Positions 1-5,868 of a DNA stretch of 7,728 bases are shown here, piece by piece (position 1 is the stretch's first letter; each line of letters opens with the position of its first letter). The notes under the pieces were generated by a model, which was given only the letters and a program-made list of their open reading frames with translations, did no database searches and was not told where the DNA came from. This stretch comes from DATMYQ01 sp035560935 (GTDB taxonomy: Bacteria > Bacillota > Negativicutes > Sporomusales > Sporomusaceae). The DNA lies in assembly GCA_035560935.1 (NCBI GenBank), contig DATMYQ010000192.1:1-7728 (forward strand), in the 5' to 3' direction. The position numbers were made by a program, and so were the translations under genes.

Positions 1-19
1 CAATATATACAGTATATTG
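1..19. promoter_or_regulatory. AT-rich inverted repeat, possible operator upstream of the PPDK regulator gene
   Basis: The first 19 bases form an inverted repeat with 7-base arms, CAATATA (1-7) and TATATTG (13-19), around the 5-base centre TACAG. It lies about 115 bases before the regulator start codon and contains -10-like hexamers (TATATA, TATATT), so it could overlap a promoter and act as a repressor site. In some Firmicutes a CBS-domain regulator of the CcpN/YqzB family is encoded near DUF299 and controls gluconeogenic genes. Linking this repeat to such a protein is inference only. The repeat starts at the very edge of the window, so it may extend further left. AT-rich palindromes also arise by chance. 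Confidence 0.35.
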
Positions 20-120
20 AGAAAAAAATAATTTAAGGAAGGGATTTTGGCATTGAATACCGTATTAATAAACTATCCACCATGTGGAATCATTTTGTTT
101 TAACGGGAAACTGCCGCAAA

Positions 121-133
121 GGAGAAAGGGGGG
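121..133 (+). promoter_or_regulatory. Ribosome binding site deciding the start at 135
   Basis: The purine run GGAGAAAGGGGGG sits directly before ATG 135; its GGAG core is 10 bases from the start codon. An in-frame GTG at 84 would add 17 residues, but no comparable site precedes it. ATG 135 is therefore preferred. Confidence 0.8.
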
Positions 134-134
134 T

Positions 135-974
135 ATGACCATTCAAGAGAACCAGGATCGGGCACCAGTTGTATACGTGTTATCGGACTCTATTGGTGAA
201 ACGGCTGAGCTGGTGGTTCGTGCTGCTGCCAGTCAGTTTGATTTGACACGTATTGACATCCGGCGTAAACCATTTTTAAACACTCCGGATGAAGTGGAAG
301 CCGCTGTACGAGAAGCGGCGCAAAAAAAGGCGGTTATTGTATATACTCTTGTTTGTCCGGATTCCAAAGCAATTCTGAAAAAATTATGCAAGGAATTTGA
401 TCTGGTTTCTGTCGATGTCATGTGTCCGGTAATCACGGCGCTGCAAACGGTGACCAAGCTGACGCCGAAGTGTGAGCCGGGATTGATCCGTAAGGTGGAT
501 AAGGCGTACTTTACCAGGGTGGAAGCGATTGAATTTGCCGTGAAATTTGACGATGGCAAAGACCCGCGCGGACTATTGAAGGCCGATATTGTTGTTATTG
601 GTGTATCGCGGACTTCTAAGACGCCATTGTGTATGTATTTGGCTCATCGGGGGATTAAAGCGGCGAACGTTCCCATGGTGTTGGGGACAGCGCCGCCGGA
701 AGAATTGTTTCAGGTGCCGCTACATAAGGTGGTAGGTCTGACGCTAAAACCAAACCAATTGCAGGAGATCCGACGCCAGCGGCTGAAGATGATGGGTTTG
801 CCGCCGAATACTGATTATGTTAATATGGAGAAGATTTACGAAGAATATGAGTATGCGGTCAGCGTGATGCGCAAAGTGGGTTGCAACATTATTGATGTGA
901 CAAACAAAGCGGTGGAGGAGACTGCCGCCACCGTGATTGATATATGCCGGAAAGGGGCCGATGAAGATGTCTGA
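135..974 (+). CDS. Pyruvate, phosphate dikinase regulatory protein (DUF299 kinase/pyrophosphorylase)
   Basis: This 279-residue protein is a bifunctional regulator of PPDK. In the family, it uses ADP to phosphorylate a threonine of PPDK, inactivating it, and removes that phosphate with inorganic phosphate, releasing pyrophosphate. It acts in the cytoplasm. Visible hallmarks are the N-terminal VYVLSDSIGETAELV segment (residues about 13-27), the nucleotide-binding loop GVSRTSKTP at residues 156-164, and the C-terminal IDVTNKAVEETAA stretch. Length matches the usual 270-280 residues. The PEP-synthase-regulating branch of this family is homologous, but the ppdK gene directly downstream, overlapping by 8 bases, assigns this copy to PPDK. 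The start at 135 is chosen for its ribosome binding site; a GTG at 84 is the alternative. No missing motif or frameshift is seen. Confidence 0.95.
   Translation: MTIQENQDRAPVVYVLSDSIGETAELVVRAAASQFDLTRIDIRRKPFLNTPDEVEAAVREAAQKKAVIVYTLVCPDSKAILKKLCKEFDLVSVDVMCPVITALQTVTKLTPKCEPGLIRKVDKAYFTRVEAIEFAVKFDDGKDPRGLLKADIVVIGVSRTSKTPLCMYLAHRGIKAANVPMVLGTAPPEELFQVPLHKVVGLTLKPNQLQEIRRQRLKMMGLPPNTDYVNMEKIYEEYEYAVSVMRKVGCNIIDVTNKAVEETAATVIDICRKGADEDV
949..957 (+). promoter_or_regulatory. Ribosome binding site of ppdK inside the upstream gene
   Basis: GGAAAGGGG lies within the last codons of the regulator gene. It is 9 bases from ATG 967 but only 3 from ATG 961, so spacing favours 967. The position implies that ppdK translation is coupled to translation of its regulator. 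Confidence 0.7.
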
Positions 975-3633
975 AAACAAGAAATTTGTCTATTTGTTCC
1001 GTGAGGGCCGGGCGGATATGAAAGCACTGCTGGGAGGAAAAGGTGCCAATTTGGCGGAAATGACCAACATTGGCTTACCGGTGCCTCCGGGCTTAACGAT
1101 TACAACAGAGGCTTGTACCGAATATTATCGGGTAGGCGGCAAAATGCCGGCCGGGCTGATGGACGACGTCAAAAAATGTCTGGCCGTGGTGGAAGAACAG
1201 GCCGGCAAAAAACTGGGAGATCAGAGTGATCCGTTGCTGGTTTCGGTCCGGTCAGGAGCGATGTTCTCAATGCCGGGCATGATGGATACGGTTTTGAATC
1301 TGGGCTTGAACGAACAAACGGTGCAATCGCTGGCGAAAAATACCGACAATCTGCGCTTTGCCTATGATGCGTACCGGCGTTTTATTCAGATGTTCGGTGA
1401 TGTGGTGCTGGAAATCAGCAAGCATGACTTCGAAATGTTGCTGCAGGACCAGAAAAAAGCGCAGGGAGTGCAGTATGACCAGGAATTAACCCCGGAATCC
1501 CTGCGGGTGGTCATTGATAAATATAAGGCATTGGTTCAGAAACGCACCGGACAAGCTTTTCCGGAAGAACCTTTGGTACAGCTGGAAATGGCAATTGACG
1601 CGGTGTTCCGCTCCTGGAACAATGACCGGGCGATTATTTACCGGAATTTAAATAAAATTTCCCATGATTTGGGAACGGCTGTCAATGTTCAATCCATGGT
1701 ATTCGGCAATATGGGCAATGATTCCGGTACCGGCGTTGCGTTTACCCGTAATCCATCCACTGGTGAAAACGTATTGTACGGTGAATTTCTGACTAACGCC
1801 CAGGGCGAGGATGTGGTAGCCGGTATCCGGACACCGCGCCCGATTGCCCAGTTGAAGGAAGAAATGCCGGAAATCTATGCGCAGTTTGATAAAACCGCTG
1901 ATTTGCTGGAACGGCATTACAAAAACGTGCAGGATATTGAGTTCACCATTGAGAAGGGGCGGCTGTATTTCCTGCAGACCCGTAATGGCAAACGGACAGC
2001 GCAGGCGGCGGTAAAGATTGCGCATGATCTGGTGCAGGAAGGCTTGGTTACTAAGAAAGAAGCCCTGCTGTTGGTGGAAGCCAACCAGCTGAATCAATTG
2101 CTGCATCGCCAGATTGACTCCTCAGCAAAGCTTGACGTGATTGCCACCGGTTTGCCGGCTTCGCCGGGAGCTGCGTCCGGTGTTGTGGTGTTTGATTCCG
2201 ATGAGGCGGAGAAACTAGGCCGGGAAGGCCAAAAAGTATTGCTGGTGCGGACAGAAACCACTCCCGATGATATCCACGGCATCGTGGCCGCCCAGGGAAT
2301 TCTGACCAGCCGGGGTGGTATGACCAGCCACGCGGCGGTAGTAGCCCGGGGAATGGGCAAACCCTGTGTTTGCGGCTGTGAAGCCATTAAGATTGACTAC
2401 GCCAAAGAGGAATTCACGGTGGGTGCCAAGACGCTGAAAAAGGGCGATACGGTTTCCATCGACGGTGCCACCGGACGGGTTATCCTCGGGGTGGTGACCC
2501 TGAAAGACCCGGAGATTTCACCTGAATATATTACTATTTTGGCCTGGGCGGATGAGTTTAAACGTCTGGGTGTGCGGGCGAACGCCGATACGCCGGAGGA
2601 TGCGATCAAAGCAAGGGAGTTTGGGGCTCAGGGAATTGGTCTGACCCGGACGGAGCATATGTTTATGGGACAGGATCGCCTGCCCTTCGTGCAGCAGATG
2701 ATTCTGGCCGAGTCGTTGGACGAGCGGCTGGAAGCGCTGGATAAACTATTGCCGTTCCAGCAGGAGGATTTCTACGGAATTTTAAAAGCAATGGCTGGCT
2801 ATCCGGTCTGTATTCGTTTGTTGGATCCGCCGCTGCATGAATTCCTGCCCAGTCTGGAAGAATTATTGGTGGAAACCACGGAACTGAAAGTGACGGGCAA
2901 AGATCCGGCGCTGTTGGCCAAGAAACAGCATTTGCTGCGTAAAGTGCGGGGACTGCACGAATTTAACCCGATGCTGGGTCACCGGGGTTGTCGTCTGGGC
3001 ATCACCTTCCCGGAAGTGTACGCTATGCAAATTCGTGCCATTTTCAATGCTACGGCTCAATTGACGAAAGAAGGCGTCAAGGTGTTGCCGGAAGTGGAAA
3101 TTCCGCTGACCATTGATGCCAGGGAAATGAAATTCTTCAAAGAAATGATTGATGAGCTGGCTGCGGATATTATGGAGACCGCCGGCGTCAAGTTCCACTA
3201 TACCGTTGGTACGATGATTGAAATACCTCGGGCGGCGCTGTTGGCGGATGAACTGGCTGCGTATAGTGAGTTTTTCAGTTTTGGCACCAATGATTTGACG
3301 CAGACGACTTTAGGCTTTAGCCGTGATGATGCGGAAGGCAAATTCCTGCCCCATTACCTGGAGAGAAAGATATTGACAGAAAATCCGTTTATTAGCATCG
3401 ATCGCAATGGCGTGGGTAAACTGATGAAAATGGCTGTGGCCGGCGGTCGGAAAGTCAAACCGGATTTATTGATCGGGATTTGTGGTGAACATGGCGGTGA
3501 TCCCAGTTCCGTCGAGTTTTGCCATCAAATCGGTCTCGATTTTGTCAGCTGCTCGCCTTACCGGGTGCCGTTGGCCCGCTTGGCCGCAGCGCAGGCTGCT
3601 GTCAGCGACGGCGAAGTGATTGGCACACGCTAG
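967..3633 (+). CDS. ppdK: Pyruvate, phosphate dikinase
   Basis: This 888-residue cytoplasmic enzyme reversibly converts pyruvate, ATP and phosphate to phosphoenolpyruvate, AMP and pyrophosphate, serving glycolysis or gluconeogenesis in anaerobes. The N-terminal ATP-grasp half includes SVRSGAMFSMPGMMDTVLNL. The central swivelling domain carries GGMTSHAAVVARG, with the phospho-accepting His455 and, two residues earlier, Thr453, the expected target of the upstream regulator. The C-terminal PEP/pyruvate barrel has Arg561 (LTRTEHMF), Arg617 (IRLLDPPLHEF), Glu752 (TMIEIPRAA), SFGTNDLTQTTLG and the acid/base Cys839 in GICGEHGGDP. Three of these numbers (455, 561, 617) agree with those I recall for the Clostridium symbiosum enzyme. 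The start could instead be ATG 961 (two residues longer). All catalytic residues I can check are present and the length is normal, so the enzyme should be active. Confidence 0.98.
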   Translation: MSENKKFVYLFREGRADMKALLGGKGANLAEMTNIGLPVPPGLTITTEACTEYYRVGGKMPAGLMDDVKKCLAVVEEQAGKKLGDQSDPLLVSVRSGAMFSMPGMMDTVLNLGLNEQTVQSLAKNTDNLRFAYDAYRRFIQMFGDVVLEISKHDFEMLLQDQKKAQGVQYDQELTPESLRVVIDKYKALVQKRTGQAFPEEPLVQLEMAIDAVFRSWNNDRAIIYRNLNKISHDLGTAVNVQSMVFGNMGNDSGTGVAFTRNPSTGENVLYGEFLTNAQGEDVVAGIRTPRPIAQLKEEMPEIYAQFDKTADLLERHYKNVQDIEFTIEKGRLYFLQTRNGKRTAQAAVKIAHDLVQEGLVTKKEALLLVEANQLNQLLHRQIDSSAKLDVIATGLPASPGAASGVVVFDSDEAEKLGREGQKVLLVRTETTPDDIHGIVAAQGILTSRGGMTSHAAVVARGMGKPCVCGCEAIKIDYAKEEFTVGAKTLKKGDTVSIDGATGRVILGVVTLKDPEISPEYITILAWADEFKRLGVRANADTPEDAIKAREFGAQGIGLTRTEHMFMGQDRLPFVQQMILAESLDERLEALDKLLPFQQEDFYGILKAMAGYPVCIRLLDPPLHEFLPSLEELLVETTELKVTGKDPALLAKKQHLLRKVRGLHEFNPMLGHRGCRLGITFPEVYAMQIRAIFNATAQLTKEGVKVLPEVEIPLTIDAREMKFFKEMIDELAADIMETAGVKFHYTVGTMIEIPRAALLADELAAYSEFFSFGTNDLTQTTLGFSRDDAEGKFLPHYLERKILTENPFISIDRNGVGKLMKMAVAGGRKVKPDLLIGICGEHGGDPSSVEFCHQIGLDFVSCSPYRVPLARLAAAQAAVSDGEVIGTR

Positions 3634-3653
3634 AAAAAATGATTAAAATGAAC

Positions 3654-3660
3654 TTAGAGG
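3654..3660 (+). promoter_or_regulatory. Ribosome binding site deciding the start at 3670
   Basis: TTAGAGG ends immediately before ATG 3661 but is 9 bases from the in-frame ATG 3670. The first ATG has no room for ribosome binding, so 3670 is the likelier start. Confidence 0.6.
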
Positions 3661-3669
3661 ATGAATGAA

Positions 3670-4302
3670 ATGAACGTGCTTAATAGCAAGGTAAAAATCT
3701 TGTTGGTGCTAATGCTGTGTCTGGGATTACTGGCAATGGCGGGTTGTTCCGGAACTGGTCAACCGGTTGCCAGCGCCGGACAAAATTCGGCGACCCCGGC
3801 GGCCGCTACACCGCCTCCGGCTGCGAACGTTAAAAACAGTATCGCTGTATTTGAGACTTCGATGGGAACATTTAAAGTAGAACTGTTTGAAGACAAAGCG
3901 CCGACCACTGCCAGGAACTTCATTGAACTGGTGAATAAAGGATTTTATGACGGATTGATTTTTCACCGGGTGATTGACGGTTTTATGATTCAGGGCGGTG
4001 ATCCCAAAGGCAATGGAACCGGTGGTCCCGGCTATACGATCAAAGATGAATTTCATCCTGATCTGAAGCACAGTGGCCCGGGCATGTTATCCATGGCTAA
4101 CGCTGGACCGAATACCGGCGGTTCCCAATTTTTCATTACGCTGGCGCCGACGGCTTGGCTGGACGGTAAACATGCCGTGTTTGGGAAAGTGGTGTCCGGA
4201 CTGGATGTGGTGCAGGCTATCGGTAAAGTGAAAACTGCATCTATGGACCGGCCTGTAACTGACGTGGTCATAAAAAAAGTTACCATAGAAAAACCGCAGT
4301 AA
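3670..4302 (+). CDS. Cyclophilin-type peptidyl-prolyl cis-trans isomerase, predicted lipoprotein
   Basis: This 210-residue protein should catalyse cis-trans isomerisation of prolyl bonds, assisting protein folding outside the cytoplasmic membrane. The N-terminus has a lysine-containing head, a leucine-rich hydrophobic core (about 10-21) and a lipobox ending AMAGC, giving lipidated Cys26. The -3 residue is Met rather than the common Leu, which is tolerated. An Ala/Pro/Ser-rich linker (about 27-55) leads to the cyclophilin domain (about 57-207). That domain carries IFHRVIDGFMIQGGDP with the catalytic Arg100, MANAGPNTGGSQFFI, and WLDGKHAVFG with Trp163 and His168; all expected active-site residues are present. 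It follows ppdK by 36 bases with no terminator between and is followed by a terminator, so it probably ends that operon. The role beyond general folding is unknown. ATG 3661 (3 residues longer) is the alternative start. Confidence 0.93.
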   Translation: MNVLNSKVKILLVLMLCLGLLAMAGCSGTGQPVASAGQNSATPAAATPPPAANVKNSIAVFETSMGTFKVELFEDKAPTTARNFIELVNKGFYDGLIFHRVIDGFMIQGGDPKGNGTGGPGYTIKDEFHPDLKHSGPGMLSMANAGPNTGGSQFFITLAPTAWLDGKHAVFGKVVSGLDVVQAIGKVKTASMDRPVTDVVIKKVTIEKPQ

Positions 4303-4312
4303 CTGAAACAAT

Positions 4313-4346
4313 AAAAAACCCGGAGGTGTATCCTCCGGTTTTTTTA
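4313..4346 (+). terminator. Intrinsic terminator after the PPDK-cyclophilin group
   Basis: A perfect 7-bp stem, CCGGAGG (4320-4326) and CCTCCGG (4332-4338), encloses a 5-base loop and is followed directly by a run of seven T. An A run at 4313-4318 can extend pairing with the T run, so it may also work on the minus strand. It lies 10 bases after the cyclophilin stop codon and separates the two gene groups. Confidence 0.93.
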
Positions 4347-4546
4347 TCCGCATCCCATACAATAAATTCTGCGCATAAGAGGATTTGGCGACAAATATAA
4401 CTTGTGCGAAACTAAAAATAACTTAACGGTACCAGACAAAATGGAAGGAAAGCAAGAAAAATTCACGAAGATTATCATAAAGTTCAGAAAATGGCTATTT
4501 GGGTCTGACGTGCCAAAGTAACACTCGGTATGGAAAGGGGATTAGC
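4347..4546 (+). other. Intergenic region upstream of ubiX, presumed to hold the second promoter
   Basis: About 200 AT-rich bases lie between the terminator and ubiX. Because the terminator closes the first group, a promoter for ubiX-fchA-ade should be here, but I cannot name one: TACAAT (4358-4363), TATAAC (4396-4401) and TATCAT (4473-4478) resemble -10 boxes, yet none has a matching -35 at 16-18 bases. No riboswitch-like structure was recognised. A 26-codon open frame, 4441-4521, ends 25 bases before ubiX. It lacks a ribosome binding site and is treated as doubtful. Confidence 0.4.
4532..4540 (+). promoter_or_regulatory. Ribosome binding site deciding the ubiX start at 4547
   Basis: GGAAAGGGG lies 6 bases before ATG 4547. 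The open frame can be extended in frame to 4499, but that would add 16 residues with no family resemblance before the conserved MRVVVGVTGASG start. Confidence 0.8.
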
Positions 4547-5098
4547 ATGCGGGTAGTTGTGGGTGTGACCGGTGCCAGTGGCGCCATATATGGATATGCT
4601 TTGATTCAGGCTTTAGCCGGTCTGGGGGTGGAGGCACACGCCGTATACACGGATATGGGGGCCAAAGTACTGGAATACGAGTGTGGCGTAAATATTGCAG
4701 ACATCAGCCGGTTTGCAAAAATGCATTCCAATCAGGATTTGTTTGCTCCGCTGGCGAGTGGGTCCTATAAGACCGCCGGAATGGTCGTTGTGCCTTGCTC
4801 CATGAACACGTTGGGAGCTTTGGCTAACGGCGGCGGTCGGGATTTATTGACACGAGCCGCCGATGTGACGTTAAAGGAGGGGCGTCGTTTGGTGGTTGTA
4901 CCGCGGGAAACCCCTGTCACTGCAATTCATCTGGAAAATATGCTGAAATTATCCCGGGCCGGAGCGATGTTGTTGCCGGCATCGCCGGCTTTTTATCACC
5001 GGCCTCGCTCGCTGAAGGATATTGTTGCGTTTATGACCGGGAAAATTCTGGATACACTGGATATAGAGCACGATTTGGTGTCACGCTGGGGTGAATAA
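4547..5098 (+). CDS. ubiX: Flavin prenyltransferase UbiX/Pad1 family
   Basis: This 183-residue protein should attach a dimethylallyl group to FMN, making the prenylated FMN cofactor that UbiD-family decarboxylases need. It is cytoplasmic. The flavin-binding start is GVTGASGAIYG (residues 6-16), followed by the ASGSYKTAGMVVVPCSMNTL segment. Then come Arg103, Lys110, Glu121 and Tyr150, whose spacing matches the Pseudomonas aeruginosa UbiX active-site residues Arg122, Lys129, Glu140 and Tyr169 as I recall them. It ends in the family-typical SRWGE. Length is normal (about 185-210). It is the first gene of the second group. No ubiD partner lies in the window, so the client decarboxylase must be elsewhere. 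Older annotations may call this family 3-octaprenyl-4-hydroxybenzoate carboxy-lyase, which is misleading because UbiX itself does not decarboxylate. Confidence 0.95.
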   Translation: MRVVVGVTGASGAIYGYALIQALAGLGVEAHAVYTDMGAKVLEYECGVNIADISRFAKMHSNQDLFAPLASGSYKTAGMVVVPCSMNTLGALANGGGRDLLTRAADVTLKEGRRLVVVPRETPVTAIHLENMLKLSRAGAMLLPASPAFYHRPRSLKDIVAFMTGKILDTLDIEHDLVSRWGE

Positions 5099-5172
5099 AG
5101 ATGAAAAGCAAATATGCAACCCGTGGAATGCCGTGGAATAGAACGTTTGAGTAGTTATAACAAAATTATGAC

Positions 5173-5178
5173 AGGAGG
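5173..5178 (+). promoter_or_regulatory. Ribosome binding site deciding the cyclodeaminase start at 5186
   Basis: AGGAGG stands 7 bases from ATG 5186 and 4 bases from the adjacent ATG 5183. Spacing favours 5186. The longer frame back to 5114 has no such site and no family-like sequence. Confidence 0.75.
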
Positions 5179-5185
5179 TACGATG

Positions 5186-5812
5186 ATGAGCCTGATTGAT
5201 TATACGCTGAAAGAGTTTGTGGAGGAAACTGCGTCCTCATCGCCCGCGCCGGGCGGCGGCAGCGTATCCGCCTTAGCGGGATCGTTAGGGGCCGGACTGC
5301 TAAATATGGCGCTGAACCTGACTTTAGGCAAGGAAAAGTATGCCTCGGTACAGGAGTTGCTGGCGCCGCTGTTGTCCCAAACTACCGCGCTGCATCAACG
5401 TCTGATCGAACTGGTGGATACCGATACTGCCGCGTTCAATTCCGTGATGGCCGCATTTAAGCTGCCGAAAGAAACAGAAGAAGAAAAGGCCTCCCGGACA
5501 GCAAGCATTCAGGCTGCTTACCGCCACTCGGCGGAAGTGCCGCTGCAGGTGGCGGGACTTTGTCTGGAAGTGCTGCGCCTGGTGCAGCCGATATTGGAGA
5601 ATTGCAACCCCGGAGCTTTATCTGATGCCGGTTCTGCGGTGCAAATGGCTTATGCGGGAATGGAAGGCGCTGTCTTGAATGTCAAAATCAATATCATCGA
5701 TCTAAAAGACCGGGAGTTTGCCGACGAAGCCCGCCAGCGGGCTGATACGATGCTAGTAGAAGGCGCAGCACTCCGGGATCGGGCGGGAGCATATCTGAAG
5801 GGTGTATTATAA
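5186..5812 (+). CDS. fchA: Folate cyclodeaminase/cyclohydrolase of the FTCD C-terminal family (FchA-like)
   Basis: This 208-residue cytoplasmic protein matches the stand-alone form of the cyclodeaminase domain found at the C-terminus of animal FTCD. The family converts 5-formimino-THF to 5,10-methenyl-THF and ammonia. Some bacterial members are instead named methenyl-THF cyclohydrolase, and sequence alone does not separate these activities. Visible motifs are SSSPAPGGGSVSALAGSLGA (residues 17-36), LTLGKEKY (45-52), DTDTAAFNSVM (78-88) and NCNPGALSDAGSA with Asp147 (139-151), followed by MEGAVLNVKINI (159-170). The protein is helix-rich and has no signal peptide or membrane segment. The 87-base gap after ubiX and 56-base gap before ade contain no terminator. 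Adjacency to adenine deaminase favours the cyclodeaminase role in purine breakdown, but a C1-metabolism role as cyclohydrolase remains possible. Confidence 0.9.
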   Translation: MSLIDYTLKEFVEETASSSPAPGGGSVSALAGSLGAGLLNMALNLTLGKEKYASVQELLAPLLSQTTALHQRLIELVDTDTAAFNSVMAAFKLPKETEEEKASRTASIQAAYRHSAEVPLQVAGLCLEVLRLVQPILENCNPGALSDAGSAVQMAYAGMEGAVLNVKINIIDLKDREFADEARQRADTMLVEGAALRDRAGAYLKGVL

Positions 5813-5868
5813 ACTCTTTGGACAGGCAAATAATGATTTCCGGGTGCCAGAAAGGATCAGACGATAGT

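Noticed and set aside
17..48. TTGAGA (17-22) as a -35 box for the first gene
   Set aside because: No -10-like hexamer follows at 16-18 bases; the nearest AT-rich hexamer (43-48) is 20 bases away and matches poorly.
84..134. N-terminal extension of the PPDK regulator from GTG 84
   Set aside because: It lacks a ribosome binding site and family-like sequence, whereas ATG 135 has a strong site directly before it.
1648..2106. Long minus-strand open frame (152 codons) opposite ppdK
   Set aside because: It lies fully inside ppdK, whose protein is conserved throughout. The antisense product resembles no family I know.
4356..4363. CATACAAT, a match to the sporulation sigma-E -10 box, after the terminator
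   Set aside because: No matching -35 element occurs about 14 bases upstream, where the T run of the terminator lies, so it is probably chance.
4347..4546. Possible purine or tetrahydrofolate riboswitch ahead of the folate/purine genes
   Set aside because: I looked for the conserved core sequences and paired arms of these classes and did not find them in this stretch.
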